Source of the DNA: an uncultured Clostridia bacterium
GTDB lineage: Bacteria; Bacillota; Clostridia; Oscillospirales; Acutalibacteraceae
Reading direction: 5' to 3'
Length of the DNA stretch: 64,000 nucleotides
Assembly: GCA_947632335.1 (NCBI GenBank)
Contig: CANROX010000004.1
Coordinates: 17,037-81,036 of the forward strand
Part shown: piece by piece, positions 24,950 to 35,225 of the stretch
Layout: every line of letters starts with the position of its first letter
How positions within the stretch are numbered: the first letter of the stretch is position 1
Translations under genes and position numbers: made by a program
Notes under the pieces: model-generated
What the model saw: the letters and a program-made list of their open reading frames with translations, nothing else
Database searches by the model: none
What the model was told of the DNA's origin: nothing

Positions 24950-27775
24950 ATGGGTCTTGATAAAATTATAGTTAAGGGTGCCAACGAGCATAACCTAAAA
25001 AAAATTGATGTTACAATTCCAAGGGACAAGCTGGTTGTTATTACAGGGCTTTCCGGCAGCGGGAAAAGCTCCCTTGCCTTTGATACAATTTATGCAGAGG
25101 GTCAGAGAAGATATATGGAAAGTCTTTCCTCATATGCAAGAATGTTTATTGGGCAGATGGAAAAGCCTGATGTAGAGTCAATAGAGGGTCTTTCCCCCTC
25201 AATTTCCATTGACCAAAAAACTACATCAAAAAATCCCCGCTCCACAGTAGGCACTGTAACGGAAATTTATGACTACCTAAGACTTTTATATGCGAGAATT
25301 GGCGTACCCCATTGTCCGGTTTGCGGAAGAAAAATAGAACAGCAAACCATTGACCAGATTGTGGATTCTGTTCTCCAAATAGAGGAGGGTACAAGATTTC
25401 AGGTTTTTGCGCCGGTGGTACGGGGCAAAAAGGGTATGCATCAAAAGGTTTTTGAGGCCGCAAGGAAAAGCGGTTTTGTTCGTGTAAGAGTTGACGGCAA
25501 CATTTATGATTTATCAGAAGAAATATCCCTTGAAAAAAACAAAAAGCATAATATAGAAATTGTAGTAGACAGACTTGTGGTTAAGGACGGAATTAGGAGC
25601 CGACTGGCAGACTCCCTGGAAACAGCCATGAAGCAGGCAAACGGTATTGCAATTATAGGGATTGTTGACGGGGAGGAAATAACATACAGCCAAAATTATG
25701 CCTGCCCGGAACACGGCTTTTCTGTTGAAGAAATAACTCCGAGAATGTTCTCCTTTAACAATCCTTTTGGCGCCTGTCCAAAGTGTACGGGTATAGGTGT
25801 ATTTTTACAGATTGACCCGGACCTCATTATCCCTGACCCTGAAAAATCAATACGACAGGGCGGTCTTAAAGGCAGCGGCTGGGCCATGGAGGGCAATACT
25901 ATTGCTGAAGCCTATATGATAGGACTTGCTGACCACTATGGATTTTCTCTTGATACGCCTATTTGCGACTTACCTCAAAATATTGTTGATATTCTTCTGT
26001 ATGGCACAAAAGGCGAAAAGTTTAAAGTTCATAGATATTCAAACAGAAAAGGTTTTGAAGCATATGAAACGGACTTTGAGGGTATAATAGGAAATCTTGA
26101 AAGACGGTACAGGGAAACCTCCTCAAACTGGATAAAAGAGGAAATCCAGGGTTATATGTCCGAACATCACTGTGACCAGTGCGACGGAAAAAGACTTAAA
26201 AAAGAGAGTTTATCCATTACTATCGGAAACAAGAATATTTCTGATTTTTGTGAAATGTCGGTAACAGAAGCAATAGCTTTTCTTAATAATCTCGAACTGA
26301 CTGAAAGGGAGAGTTTTATAGCCAATTCCATTCTCAAGGAAATATGTTCAAGACTTAATTTTCTTAAATCAGTGGGTCTTGAATATCTTACCCTTTCAAG
26401 AAACACAGGAACACTATCCGGTGGCGAAAGCCAGCGTATTAGATTGGCAACCCAAATTGGTTCCTCTCTTATGGGTGTTGTATATATTCTTGATGAACCC
26501 TCAATCGGACTGCATCAAAGGGATAACGACAAGCTCCTTGATACTTTAAAAAGTCTTCGTGACAAGGGTAATACGGTAATTGTTGTTGAACATGACGAGG
26601 ATACAATGAGAGCCTCTGACCACATTATAGATGTTGGCCCCGGAGCCGGTATTCACGGCGGTGAAATTGTTGCCCAGGGTACTGTTGACGAAATTATAAA
26701 GTCGAAAAATTCTATTACGGGACAGTACCTTTCGGGAAAAAGAACTATTCCCGTACCACAAAAGAGGAGAAAAGGCAACGGGAAACACCTTGTAATAAGA
26801 GGCGCACAGCAGAATAACCTTAAAAATATTGATGTTCATATACCACTGGGAAAATTTGTATGCGTAACAGGGGTTTCCGGCAGTGGTAAAAGCTCTCTTA
26901 TAAATGAAATTCTTTATAAAAAGCTTGCAAAGGAACTGAACAGAGCTAAGTGCAAGTCAGGTAAGCATAGAAAAATTGAGGGAATTGACAACCTTGATAA
27001 GGTTATTCAGATTGACCAAAGTCCTATTGGCAGAACTCCAAGGAGTAATCCTGCCACATATACAGGGGTATTCGGCGATATACGCCAGTTATATGCCTCT
27101 GCCAACGAGGCAAAAATGCGTGGCTACGGGCCGGGCAGGTTTTCCTTTAATGTAAAGGGAGGACGATGTGAGGCATGCCAGGGCGACGGAATTAAAAAAA
27201 TTGAAATGCACTTTCTTCCCGATGTTTATGTTCCCTGCGAAGTTTGCAAGGGACATCGCTACAATGTGGAAACACTTGAAGTAAAGTACAAAGGAAAGTC
27301 TATTTACGATGTGCTTGAAATGACAGTGGAAGAGGGGTGTGAATTTTTCAAAAACATTCCGAAGATTGCCCGTAAACTGCAAACACTTTATGAGGTGGGA
27401 CTTGGATATGTTAAAATAGGTCAATCCTCAACCACACTTTCAGGCGGTGAGGCACAGCGTGTTAAACTTGCCACAGAACTTTCAAAGCGCAGTACAGGCA
27501 AGACCATTTATATTCTTGACGAACCCACTACAGGACTGCATATTGCCGATGTTCACAGGCTTATTGAGGTTCTACACAAACTTGTGGACTCAGGAAATAC
27601 AGTAGTTGTAATCGAGCATAATCTTGACCTTATTAAAACGGCGGACCATATTATTGACTTGGGTCCGGAGGGCGGTGACAGGGGAGGTACCCTTGTTGCC
27701 AGCGGTACTCCTGAGGAGGTCGCCTCTATGGAGGAAAGTTACACAGGTCAATACCTTAAGAGAGTATTAAAATAA
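24950..27775 (+). CDS. uvrA: Excinuclease ABC subunit A
   Basis: DNA damage recognition ATPase of nucleotide excision repair. The 941-residue protein contains two ABC ATPase modules. The first has Walker [10 protein letters not shown] (near 34) and signature [12 protein letters not shown] (near 488). The second has GVSGSGKSS (near 642) and [12 protein letters not shown] (near 829). Zinc-binding Cys clusters are visible at CPVCGRKI (near 120), CPKCTG (near 278), CDQCDG (near 408) and CEACQG-CEVCKG (near 740-770). Full length for the family. uvrB and uvrC are not in the window. No LexA-type operator is seen upstream. Confidence 0.97.
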   Translation: MGLDKIIVKGANEHNLKKIDVTIPRDKLVVITGLSGSGKSSLAFDTIYAEGQRRYMESLSSYARMFIGQMEKPDVESIEGLSPSISIDQKTTSKNPRSTVGTVTEIYDYLRLLYARIGVPHCPVCGRKIEQQTIDQIVDSVLQIEEGTRFQVFAPVVRGKKGMHQKVFEAARKSGFVRVRVDGNIYDLSEEISLEKNKKHNIEIVVDRLVVKDGIRSRLADSLETAMKQANGIAIIGIVDGEEITYSQNYACPEHGFSVEEITPRMFSFNNPFGACPKCTGIGVFLQIDPDLIIPDPEKSIRQGGLKGSGWAMEGNTIAEAYMIGLADHYGFSLDTPICDLPQNIVDILLYGTKGEKFKVHRYSNRKGFEAYETDFEGIIGNLERRYRETSSNWIKEEIQGYMSEHHCDQCDGKRLKKESLSITIGNKNISDFCEMSVTEAIAFLNNLELTERESFIANSILKEICSRLNFLKSVGLEYLTLSRNTGTLSGGESQRIRLATQIGSSLMGVVYILDEPSIGLHQRDNDKLLDTLKSLRDKGNTVIVVEHDEDTMRASDHIIDVGPGAGIHGGEIVAQGTVDEIIKSKNSITGQYLSGKRTIPVPQKRRKGNGKHLVIRGAQQNNLKNIDVHIPLGKFVCVTGVSGSGKSSLINEILYKKLAKELNRAKCKSGKHRKIEGIDNLDKVIQIDQSPIGRTPRSNPATYTGVFGDIRQLYASANEAKMRGYGPGRFSFNVKGGRCEACQGDGIKKIEMHFLPDVYVPCEVCKGHRYNVETLEVKYKGKSIYDVLEMTVEEGCEFFKNIPKIARKLQTLYEVGLGYVKIGQSSTTLSGGEAQRVKLATELSKRSTGKTIYILDEPTTGLHIADVHRLIEVLHKLVDSGNTVVVIEHNLDLIKTADHIIDLGPEGGDRGGTLVASGTPEEVASMEESYTGQYLKRVLK

Positions 27776-27778
27776 ATT

Positions 27779-27805
27779 ACAGCACCTTTAGGGGTGCTGT
27801 TTTTT
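27779..27805 (+). terminator. Intrinsic terminator after uvrA
   Basis: 8-bp stem (27779-27786 with 27793-27800) with a six-base loop, then six T. Confidence 0.9.
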
Positions 27806-27867
27806 CATACAGATTGTATAGATATAATTTTTATCTACAAAATATGCTAAAGAGTGCCTTGCAAAAC

Positions 27868-27896
27868 TTTACATAAAATAATTCTTATGTTATAAT
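27868..27896 (+). promoter_or_regulatory. Promoter of the thyX operon
   Basis: TTTACA (27868-27873), 17 bp, TATAAT (27891-27896); start codon about 70 bases downstream. Confidence 0.7.
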
Positions 27897-27967
27897 GGTA
27901 ATGTTTATAAGTGTGACTATGTATTTTACAGAATTATATGAATATTTAGGGGTAAGGAGATACTAAA

Positions 27968-28768
27968 ATGGCGGTAAAGGTTACGCTCTTAGCACATACG
28001 CCAATGCCGGAGCAGACGGTTGCAATGGCGGCAAAATTGTGTTATTCACCATCGGGAATTGAAGATTTACGAAATGGTCTGACAGAGGAAAAGACAAGAG
28101 CATTTCTTGATATGCTTAGTGATTTAGGCCATGGCAGTCCTGTAGAGCACGCCTCTTTTACCTTTGGTATTGAGGGTATTTCAAGGGCTTGTTCCCACCA
28201 GCTTGTAAGGCATAGGATTGCCTCATACAGCCAGCAGTCCCAGAGATATGTGGATGGCACAAGGTTTGAATTTGTAACCCCTCCTGAAATTGAAAATTGT
28301 CCTGAAGCCTATGATGAATATAGAAAGGTTATTGATATGCAGGGACAGGCATATTCTCTTATTCGTGACGCCTTGGTTGTCAAGTATATTAAAGAGTTTA
28401 AGGGTGAAGATATTAAGGGCAGTAACGAAGAAATTATTTCAAACTTCAGAGAAGAAAATAAGTCTAAGTGTAACGCCTTTGTCAAGAAAGCAAATGAGGA
28501 CGCAAGGTTTGTACTTCCAAATGCCTGTACCACCAAAATTATCTGCACATTTAATGCGAGAAGTTTGTATAACTTCTTTGCCCACCGTTGCTGTAACAGG
28601 GCCCAGTGGGAAATTAGGCAGGTAGCGGAACAAATGCTGCTTGAGTGTCTTAAAGTTGCCCCTGCTCTTTTCAAAAATTGCGGGCCGTCCTGTCTTTTTG
28701 GCCCCTGTCCCGAGGGAAAAATGAGTTGCGGCAAAATGAAAGAAATGAGAGAAAAGTATGGCAGGTAA
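27968..28768 (+). CDS. thyX: Flavin-dependent thymidylate synthase
   Basis: Makes dTMP from dUMP using methylene-THF, FAD and NADPH, releasing tetrahydrofolate. This differs from ThyA, which yields dihydrofolate. The 266-residue protein has the ThyX signature R-H-R-x2-S-x4-S-x-R with R81, H82, R83, S86, S91 and R93. A second FAD/dUMP-binding region lies near 185-205 ([25 protein letters not shown], shown here in part). The Cys-rich C-terminus ([20 protein letters not shown]) is seen in several clostridial ThyX proteins. It overlaps tmk by 11 bases, giving a synthase-kinase pair that runs dUMP to dTDP. Confidence 0.96.
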   Translation: MAVKVTLLAHTPMPEQTVAMAAKLCYSPSGIEDLRNGLTEEKTRAFLDMLSDLGHGSPVEHASFTFGIEGISRACSHQLVRHRIASYSQQSQRYVDGTRFEFVTPPEIENCPEAYDEYRKVIDMQGQAYSLIRDALVVKYIKEFKGEDIKGSNEEIISNFREENKSKCNAFVKKANEDARFVLPNACTTKIICTFNARSLYNFFAHRCCNRAQWEIRQVAEQMLLECLKVAPALFKNCGPSCLFGPCPEGKMSCGKMKEMREKYGR

Positions 28769-29423
28769 AATTATTGTTATTGAGGGCCTTGACGGGTGCG
28801 GAAAAGCTACTCAAACAGAACTCTTATATAAAAAATTACTTGAAACAGGAAAGCCGGTAAAGAAACTTACATTTCCCTGCTATGAAAGTGAGGGTTCTGC
28901 TCCGGTAAGAATGTACCTTGAGGGACAGCTTGGGGACAACCCTGATGATGTAAACCCGTATACAGCCTCTGCCTTTTATGCAGTTGACAGGGTAACATCA
29001 TTTTTAAAGGATTGGAAATCCGATTATGACAAAGGAACAATATTTCTTTGCGACAGATACAGTACATCAAATCCAATATATCAGCTTGGAAAACTCCCCA
29101 GAGAGGAATACGACACATTTTTAGACTGGTTATATGATTTTGAACATAAAAGGCTAAAAATCCCTGCACCGGACTTTGTTCTATATCTGGATATGCCTGT
29201 AGAAGTAAGTCAAAGACTGATGTCCAAAAGGTATAAAGGGGACGAGGGTAAAAAGGATATACACGAGAAAAATCCGGAGTTTCTTATGAGGTGCAGAGAA
29301 TCTGCAAAGTATTGTGCAAAGAAAATGGGTTGGGAGGTAATTTCCTGTGCGGTGAACGGCGTTCCCAAGACCATTGACGAAGTGGCAGGGGAAGTGTATT
29401 CCCATATGAAAGGCAAGTTGTAA
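28758..29423 (+). CDS. tmk: Thymidylate kinase family protein
   Basis: Phosphorylates dTMP to dTDP. The 221-residue protein has a P-loop [11 protein letters not shown] (near residues 9-19), in which Cys and Ala replace the more common Ser/Thr residues. The DR(Y/S) motif CDRYSTSN lies near 95, with a lid region near 150-165. The segment [11 protein letters not shown] near 172 is typical of the thymidylate-kinase-like group found in clostridia. Its position, overlapping thyX, strongly supports dTMP as substrate. A broader deoxynucleoside kinase role cannot be excluded by sequence. Confidence 0.88.
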   Translation: MAGKIIVIEGLDGCGKATQTELLYKKLLETGKPVKKLTFPCYESEGSAPVRMYLEGQLGDNPDDVNPYTASAFYAVDRVTSFLKDWKSDYDKGTIFLCDRYSTSNPIYQLGKLPREEYDTFLDWLYDFEHKRLKIPAPDFVLYLDMPVEVSQRLMSKRYKGDEGKKDIHEKNPEFLMRCRESAKYCAKKMGWEVISCAVNGVPKTIDEVAGEVYSHMKGKL

Positions 29424-29430
29424 ATCATTT

Positions 29431-30321
29431 ATGATAGATTTTAAAAAACCGGAAATCAGCGACAAGTCAAGATTTCAAAAGGCACTGGATAAAACAGATT
29501 TTATGGGGTGCGACTGTTCCTTTGCAAATACTTATCTGTGGCGTGATTACTATGATATAAGAATTGGTTTTAAAGAGGATTTTGTTTTTAAGGCCTATTT
29601 TGACAATGGTAAACCCAGCGGATACACTCTGCCTTTTGGAGGTACCGACCTAAAATGGGCTGTTAATGAGATTTTGCTGGACGCTCAGGAAAGGAATGTG
29701 GAACAGCCCCTTATAGGACTTCTTACAGAAGAAACCAAGGCTCTCTTGGAAAAAAATTTCAGCGGAAGATTTGTTTATGAAGAAAACCGTGAAAGTGCGG
29801 ATTATATATATCTACAGGAAAACCTTGCATATCTTAAGGGCAGAAAATATCACGGCAAGAGAAATCATATAAGCCAATTTGTAAGAAAGTATCCTGATTA
29901 CAGGTATGTGCCCCTTACAAGGGAAAATTTCTCCGACGCCCTCCTTATTGCAGCAAAATGGTGCGATGAGAGAAAGGATATTCACGGTGAAAGCTTTGGT
30001 TCGGACTACAGTGCTATAGAGGACGGTTTCCTCCATTTTGATGAGCTTGAATTTTTTGGCGGAATTATATATGCGGATAATCAGGCGGTAGCTATGACGG
30101 TAGCGTCCAAAATTCGGGGAAATGTGTGTGATGTCCATTTTGAAAAGTCTATTATTGAGGGGGGATACCCCATAATTAATCAGGAATTTTCAAAAACTGC
30201 AACAGACTATAAATATCTTAACAGAGAAGAGGATATGGGTCTTGAGGGCCTGCGAAAGAGCAAGTTATCATATAGGCCGGATATTCTTTTAATGAAATAT
30301 AACGCAAAACTGGTGAAGTAA
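29431..30321 (+). CDS. DUF2156 (phosphatidylglycerol lysyltransferase C-terminal-like) protein
   Basis: A 296-residue soluble protein of the DUF2156 family, which shares the GNAT-like fold of the aminoacyl-transfer domain of MprF. No membrane domain is present, unlike true MprF. The region with [15 protein letters not shown] (near 135-150) and the DVHFEKS...[10 protein letters not shown] stretch (near 230-255) are the family-like segments. The substrate is unknown. It starts seven bases after tmk, and its stop overlaps the next gene, another acetyltransferase-fold protein, by one base, so the two may work together. Confidence 0.7.
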   Translation: MIDFKKPEISDKSRFQKALDKTDFMGCDCSFANTYLWRDYYDIRIGFKEDFVFKAYFDNGKPSGYTLPFGGTDLKWAVNEILLDAQERNVEQPLIGLLTEETKALLEKNFSGRFVYEENRESADYIYLQENLAYLKGRKYHGKRNHISQFVRKYPDYRYVPLTRENFSDALLIAAKWCDERKDIHGESFGSDYSAIEDGFLHFDELEFFGGIIYADNQAVAMTVASKIRGNVCDVHFEKSIIEGGYPIINQEFSKTATDYKYLNREEDMGLEGLRKSKLSYRPDILLMKYNAKLVK

Positions 30322-31154
30322 TGGTTCAGTACAGTCGTGGTGATTTAAAGGGACTTTCAAAACTCAGAAAGCTCTGGGTTGAGTCCTTTAACGACACCTA
30401 CAGAGGATTTCGCAATTTTATAAGAACTAACAGCAAATATTTAAGGATATATATTGCAAAGAGTGAGGGCAGTATTGTTGCTGCACTGTACCACATACCC
30501 TGTACGGTTAACGGTATAAAGGCGCATTATCTATACGGTGCCGCCACCCAAACTAAACATAGGGGAAAGGGCATTATGCGTCACCTTATCAGTTATTCTC
30601 TTGATGATGCCAAAGCTCTTGGAGAAAAACTTTCTGTACTGTATCCTGCCAACCAACACCTTTACGGATACTACGGCAGGCTTGGTTATGAAAGGAAATG
30701 TCATAGGAAAACTGTTGTTGTTAGCAGAGATGACCTTATGAATATTGGTGAATACGGTGGGTTTTGTCCCTCTATGGGTGTGAACCAAATGGCAAGGTTC
30801 AGGAATAGTTTTCTCAAAACCGATGTACTAATTTTTCCAAGTGAATATATGAAGTATTCTGTTTCATCAACAAAAATATATGGCGGGAAGATAGTGTGCA
30901 CAGATAAAGGTTATGCAATTATAGAGAAAGATGAGAATGGAGAATGTATAATTTCAGAGTTCCTTGCGGAAAAGGAAAATGTAAATATTCTCCTTGGTGA
31001 AGTGCTGAAAAACTCAAAGGCACAAAAATTTATTTTTAATTACCCCGCCTCAATGAGCCTTTTTAAAAATGAGAAGCTCTCTGAGGACGGTATGATAAAA
31101 AAACTTACAGATTGTAAAATTGATGAAGTCTATATTGGACTTTCCAATGGATAA
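30321..31154 (+). CDS. GNAT family N-acetyltransferase
   Basis: A 277-residue acetyltransferase. The acetyl-CoA-binding motif is visible as TKHRGKGIMRHLIS (near residues 76-89), preceded by the beta-strand LYGAAT. The length and the C-terminal half are compatible with the Eis-like group that has a second degenerate GNAT domain plus a sterol-carrier-like end, but I cannot confirm that. The substrate is unknown. It is translationally coupled to the upstream DUF2156 gene (shared base at TAATG). Confidence 0.75.
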   Translation: MVQYSRGDLKGLSKLRKLWVESFNDTYRGFRNFIRTNSKYLRIYIAKSEGSIVAALYHIPCTVNGIKAHYLYGAATQTKHRGKGIMRHLISYSLDDAKALGEKLSVLYPANQHLYGYYGRLGYERKCHRKTVVVSRDDLMNIGEYGGFCPSMGVNQMARFRNSFLKTDVLIFPSEYMKYSVSSTKIYGGKIVCTDKGYAIIEKDENGECIISEFLAEKENVNILLGEVLKNSKAQKFIFNYPASMSLFKNEKLSEDGMIKKLTDCKIDEVYIGLSNG

Positions 31155-31164
31155 AGGAGCAATT

Positions 31165-31707
31165 ATGGTATATGTATTTTTAGCAGACGGTTGTGAAGAA
31201 GTTGAGGCTATCACACCTGTTGATATTCTTCGCAGAGGAGGAGTTACTGTTACAACAGTTGGGGTTGGCTCAAAGTCAATAACAGGTTCACACGGTATTG
31301 TAATCAACACGGATATTTCCACATCAGACCTTGTGCTTGAAGATATTGACGCAGTTGTACTTCCCGGCGGTATGCCCGGAACATTAAACCTTGAAAATGA
31401 CCAAACTGTGCAGTCCGCCATTAAGTATGCGTACAATAAAAAACTTTTAATAGGTGCGATTTGTGCGGCGCCGTCTATCTTAGGACACATGGGTTATCTT
31501 GACGGAAAGAAAGCAACCTGTTATCCCGGATTTGAGGACAGCTTCGGCAAAGGTGAGTATACAGGAGAAACAGTTACCCAGTGTGGTAATATTGTTACCG
31601 GCAAAGGTCCGGGTGCGGCTGTGTGCTTTGGATTTGCACTCCTTAAAAATATTAAGGGTGAGGAAATTATGAACAAGGTTTACGGGGAAATGCAATGTCC
31701 AAAATAA
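31165..31707 (+). CDS. DJ-1/PfpI family protein
   Basis: A 180-residue class I glutamine amidotransferase-like protein of the DJ-1/ThiJ/PfpI family (YajL-like). It has the N-terminal LADGCEEVEA segment with the conserved Glu, and the nucleophile elbow GAICAAP with Cys100. Relatives have been described as glyoxalase/deglycase or chaperone-like proteins; the specific activity is uncertain. The ATG at 31165 is chosen because AAAGGAGC lies before it; a longer in-frame start at 31120 lies inside the upstream gene without a ribosome site. It overlaps the next gene by 13 bases. Confidence 0.85.
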   Translation: MVYVFLADGCEEVEAITPVDILRRGGVTVTTVGVGSKSITGSHGIVINTDISTSDLVLEDIDAVVLPGGMPGTLNLENDQTVQSAIKYAYNKKLLIGAICAAPSILGHMGYLDGKKATCYPGFEDSFGKGEYTGETVTQCGNIVTGKGPGAAVCFGFALLKNIKGEEIMNKVYGEMQCPK

Positions 31708-32264
31708 TTCAGGATAAGGTTAAGATGCGACAGGCCCTTAAAGAGCTTAGAAGTAATATACCGAAAGATATAAAACATAAAGCGGATATTGAAATAATAA
31801 GCAGATTTCTTATGACGCCGGAGTACAGCGGGGCGCAAACCGTCCTTTGTTATGCCGGAACGAAAGAAGAAATTGATACCTCTGCACTTATTTACGCAGC
31901 TCTTGCAAATAAAAAAAGAGTTGGACTTCCAAGGTGTAACGGAGAAATTTTAGACTTTTATTACATAACAAGTCTACAGGACTTAATGCCGGGCTCTTTC
32001 GGAATTATGGAGCCGGACCCGAGAAAATGTAAGAGGATACTGGATTTTCGCAATAGCATACTGGTTGTTCCGGGCTTAGGATTTAGCCTTGACGGCAAAA
32101 GGATAGGCTATGGCAGAGGTTACTATGACCGCTTTATTTCCCATTATCAAGGGAAAACAATAGGCCTTTGTTACTATCCGCTGGTTAAAGTGGATATTCC
32201 CATGGAGGAAACAGATAAGAAAGTCAATCTTATCATTACAGAGAGATATACCAGAAACATCTGA
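31695..32264 (+). CDS. 5-formyltetrahydrofolate cyclo-ligase
   Basis: Converts 5-formyl-THF to 5,10-methenyl-THF with ATP, returning stored folate to the active pool. The 189-residue protein has an N-terminal Lys/Arg-rich helix (KVKMRQALKELRS), the central region with GSFGIMEP (near 100) and the C-terminal ATP-binding signature GYGRGYYDR (near 140). Its presence in the thyX-tmk transcript ties folate recycling to thymidylate synthesis. Start codon and ribosome site lie in the end of the DJ-1 gene. Confidence 0.92.
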   Translation: MSKIIQDKVKMRQALKELRSNIPKDIKHKADIEIISRFLMTPEYSGAQTVLCYAGTKEEIDTSALIYAALANKKRVGLPRCNGEILDFYYITSLQDLMPGSFGIMEPDPRKCKRILDFRNSILVVPGLGFSLDGKRIGYGRGYYDRFISHYQGKTIGLCYYPLVKVDIPMEETDKKVNLIITERYTRNI

Positions 32265-32277
32265 TTGAAGGTGCAAT

Positions 32278-33681
32278 ATGAGTAATAATGAATTTAATGA
32301 AAATGAATTAAAATGGAGAGAAGAACGGAAAAAGAAGGTTCAGTCCTTCCATTTGAATATTGATGAATCAGCCCTTGACGCCCCTTACACACAGGAACCG
32401 GAAAAGGAAACTCAAAGGCATTCTGAAAGGACCACTATGAGAAAGTCAGGTGGTGCAAGACAGAGTGACGAGATTAATTCCTACAGTGGCGGCAAGACCA
32501 AGGAAATGATTGAAAAGGATTATAAAAAGGCTGATAAGCGTCAAAAAAAGGAAGCAAAAAGGCGTGAAAAACGGAAAGCCAAAAAGAATAGAAGAGTTTT
32601 TACATTCATATGGCTGTTGATGGTTATTATGGCAGGTGTAATTCTTTCCCGATTTCTCCTTACAGGTATTAACGATATGCTGGCAATTTCCAGACCGGAG
32701 AATAATCGGGTGGTTGTAAAAATTCCCAGAGATGCAACCTTTGATGATGTAATAAATATTCTGTATAAGAATAAAATTATAAAAGAAAAGGGATTTTTCA
32801 AACTCTATGCCAATATGAAACACGCTGAAAAGTACTATGAAAAAGGTACATTTAAGCTGGAAACCAATATGGATTATGAGGCAATTATTAACTATCTGGA
32901 AAGTCCCTACAACAATGAAAAGACAATTTCTGTCCAAATTACAGAGGGTATGAATGTGGTGGAAATCGCCAACAAACTCTACAAGGCAGGAGTTCTTTCA
33001 GACAAGGATAAATTCCTTAAAATGTGCAACAGCGACAAGTTTGATGAGGATTACGATTTTATCAAGTCACTTGGCAAGGCAAAAAATAATGGCAGGTACT
33101 ATAAGCTGGAGGGTTATCTCTATCCTGATACATACACATTCTATGAAAACGAGGACCCGTCCCTTACAGTCAGCCGTATGCTGAGTAACTTTGCCGCAAA
33201 GAATGTTAATACCCTAAGTACAGCCGAGGGATATGACGAAAAGGTTTCGGTTGAGGAAAGGGCAGAGGATACAGGCTTTACCTTTGACCAGATTATGACA
33301 GTAGCGTCGCTTATACAGGCGGAGGCCGCCAACACAAAGGATATGTATAATATTAGTTCAATACTGTTCAATAGACTTAATTCAGGTAATGCTTCAGACT
33401 TTGCCAGCTTAGGTCTTGACTCGACAATCTACTATCCTTACCGTGACAAGGACTCTGTTCCAAAGTCAGAGGGAGGAAAGAAATTTAAGAGCAAATATGA
33501 CACCTACAAGCTAAAGGGACTTCCTCCGGGACCAATTTGTAATCCCAGCTCTGATGCAATCGAGGCAGCTATTAATCCGAATAACACAGACTATTACTTC
33601 TTCTGTCATGACTCTAACGGTGAAGCATATTATGCCTCAACATATGAAGAACATGAGTATAATCGCTCAATTATAGAATAA
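32278..33681 (+). CDS. mltG: Endolytic murein transglycosylase MltG
   Basis: Membrane-anchored lytic transglycosylase thought to terminate glycan strand elongation. The 467-residue protein has a charged cytoplasmic N-terminus (1-110, with a run of KKxEAKRREKRKAKK type) and one membrane helix (about 112-133). A LysM-like domain follows (about 145-220), and the YceG catalytic domain has Glu349 in QAEAAN and the LKGLPPGPICNPS segment near 410-425. The basic N-terminal tail is longer than in E. coli but common in Firmicutes. It is cotranscribed with the U32 peptidase downstream. Confidence 0.94.
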   Translation: MSNNEFNENELKWREERKKKVQSFHLNIDESALDAPYTQEPEKETQRHSERTTMRKSGGARQSDEINSYSGGKTKEMIEKDYKKADKRQKKEAKRREKRKAKKNRRVFTFIWLLMVIMAGVILSRFLLTGINDMLAISRPENNRVVVKIPRDATFDDVINILYKNKIIKEKGFFKLYANMKHAEKYYEKGTFKLETNMDYEAIINYLESPYNNEKTISVQITEGMNVVEIANKLYKAGVLSDKDKFLKMCNSDKFDEDYDFIKSLGKAKNNGRYYKLEGYLYPDTYTFYENEDPSLTVSRMLSNFAAKNVNTLSTAEGYDEKVSVEERAEDTGFTFDQIMTVASLIQAEAANTKDMYNISSILFNRLNSGNASDFASLGLDSTIYYPYRDKDSVPKSEGGKKFKSKYDTYKLKGLPPGPICNPSSDAIEAAINPNNTDYYFFCHDSNGEAYYASTYEEHEYNRSIIE

Positions 33682-33696
33682 TAAAAGGACATATGT

Positions 33697-34911
33697 ATGA
33701 TTAAACCGGAAATTTTAGCTCCGGCAGGGGATATGGAGTGTATAGTGAACAGCCTTAAATTTGGGGCAGACGCTGTTTATCTTGCCGGAAAACAGTTTGG
33801 AATGCGTACAGCCTCAAAGAATTTTGATAATGAGGAACTTAAACAGGCCGTTCTACTTGCACATTCCTATAACAGTAAATTATATATAACAATCAACACA
33901 CTTCCCCGTAATAATGAAATGGCTGTTCTTCCCGATTTTCTAAGTTATGCCGAGGAAATAGGAATTGACGCCTTCATTATTGGGGATTTGGGTGTTTTTG
34001 AACTTGCAAAAAAATATGCCCCCAAGGTGGATAGGCATATCTCAACACAGGCAGGTATTGTCAATTCCGATACGGCGGCGGCATGGTATAATATGGGAGC
34101 GTCAAGGGTTGTACTTGCCAGGGAAATGACATTTGATGATATTGGTGACATTAGGGCGAAAATACCAAAGGGGCTTGAAATTGAATGTTTTGTCCACGGT
34201 GCAATGTGCGTGTCTTTCTCAGGCAGATGCCTTATCAGTAGTTATATGACCGGAAGAGATGCAAACCGAGGGGACTGCGCACAGCCCTGTAGATGGAAAT
34301 ATCACCTTTATGAAGAAAACAGAGATGGTCAGTTCTTCCCGGTTGAGGAGGCGGACAACGGTACTTATCTCTACAACAGCAGGGACCTGTGTATGATTGA
34401 ACATATACCCCAACTTGTAAAGTCGGGAATTTCTTCCCTTAAAATTGAGGGCAGGGCAAAAAGTGCATATTATTGTGCAGTAACCACCAATGCCTACAGG
34501 CATGCTCTCAATGACTTTATGGAAGAGGGGGACAGCTATACCCTGAAACCATGGATAAAAGAGGAACTGGAAAAAATTAGTCATAGGGAGTACAGTACAG
34601 GTTTCTACCTTGGCGGTGAACCGGGACAGGTTACTTCAAACGGCGGATATATCCGTCATTACGATGTTGTGGCTGTTTGCCAAGATAGTAACGGTAAAAC
34701 GGCAAATATTACCCAGAGAAACAAATTTCTTGTGGGGGATGAGCTTGATGTACTTCCTCCATCAGGGATACCATTTAAAACAAGGTGTATATCACTAATA
34801 AATAAAAGGGGAGAACCTGTGGAAAGCGCTCCTCATGCTATGGAGGAACTGACTATCACGACAGATAGGGAAATCCCAAAATCCTCGGTTATCAGAAAAA
34901 AGAGAGTATAA
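33697..34911 (+). CDS. U32 family peptidase (tRNA hydroxylation-type)
   Basis: A 404-residue U32 family protein. The segment ECFVHGAMCVSFSGRCLIS (near residues 165-183) and the Cys-rich GDCAQPCRW (near 198) are the family signature that ligates metal or a cluster. The N-terminal TIM-barrel half starts KPEILAPAGD. Relatives include collagenase-named proteins, RlhA (23S rRNA hydroxylation) and TrhP (tRNA U34 hydroxylation). In Bacillus the paralogues YrrN/YrrO (TrhP) lie close to mltG (yrrL), as here, which suggests a tRNA-modification role. The last gene of the thyX run. Confidence 0.86.
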   Translation: MIKPEILAPAGDMECIVNSLKFGADAVYLAGKQFGMRTASKNFDNEELKQAVLLAHSYNSKLYITINTLPRNNEMAVLPDFLSYAEEIGIDAFIIGDLGVFELAKKYAPKVDRHISTQAGIVNSDTAAAWYNMGASRVVLAREMTFDDIGDIRAKIPKGLEIECFVHGAMCVSFSGRCLISSYMTGRDANRGDCAQPCRWKYHLYEENRDGQFFPVEEADNGTYLYNSRDLCMIEHIPQLVKSGISSLKIEGRAKSAYYCAVTTNAYRHALNDFMEEGDSYTLKPWIKEELEKISHREYSTGFYLGGEPGQVTSNGGYIRHYDVVAVCQDSNGKTANITQRNKFLVGDELDVLPPSGIPFKTRCISLINKRGEPVESAPHAMEELTITTDREIPKSSVIRKKRV

Positions 34912-34919
34912 ACAATACC

Positions 34920-34948
34920 TTGACTTTTTAAATGCAGTAGAATATAAT
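34920..34948 (+). promoter_or_regulatory. Promoter of the alaS T-box transcript
   Basis: TTGACT (34920-34925), 17 bp, TATAAT (34943-34948); the predicted start near 34955 precedes the T-box leader. Confidence 0.8.
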
Positions 34949-34954
34949 AATAAA

Positions 34955-35187
34955 GACAAATTAGTAACAGGCGTTGATTAGGAAGAATTTAACAATATGC
35001 TTTTTAGAGAGGGCGGGGTCGGTGAAACTGCCTAAGTATGTGTTAATGGGCCGCCTATGAGCTCCATATGATGAATATGGCGTAAATCTGCGTTAAAGAC
35101 TCCGAGAGGTAATACATTTATACTGTATTGCAACAAGGGTGGTACCACAGGAAATTTCCTGCCCCTGATTTTCAGGGGCAGGTTTTT
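34955..35187 (+). promoter_or_regulatory. T-box leader controlling alaS (tRNA-Ala sensing)
   Basis: The leader fills the 314-base gap before alaS. It has a Stem I region with AGAGAG (about 35008) and a GGTGAAA-type bulge. A likely specifier is GCT at 35061-35063, an alanine codon. The conserved T-box AAGGGTGGTACCAC lies at 35135-35148, and an 11-bp terminator stem (35158-35168 with 35172-35182) is followed by five T. Uncharged tRNA-Ala should pair with the specifier and with the TGG of the antiterminator, preventing termination. The T-box and terminator are certain by eye; the specifier position is inferred. Confidence 0.92.
35158..35187 (+). terminator. T-box-controlled terminator of the alaS leader
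   Basis: 11-bp stem with loop TTT and TTTTT tail, immediately downstream of the T-box sequence with which the antiterminator competes. Confidence 0.92.
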
Positions 35188-35225
35188 ATATTACAGAGAA
35201 AGTTTTATTGTGAGGAGAAAGAACT

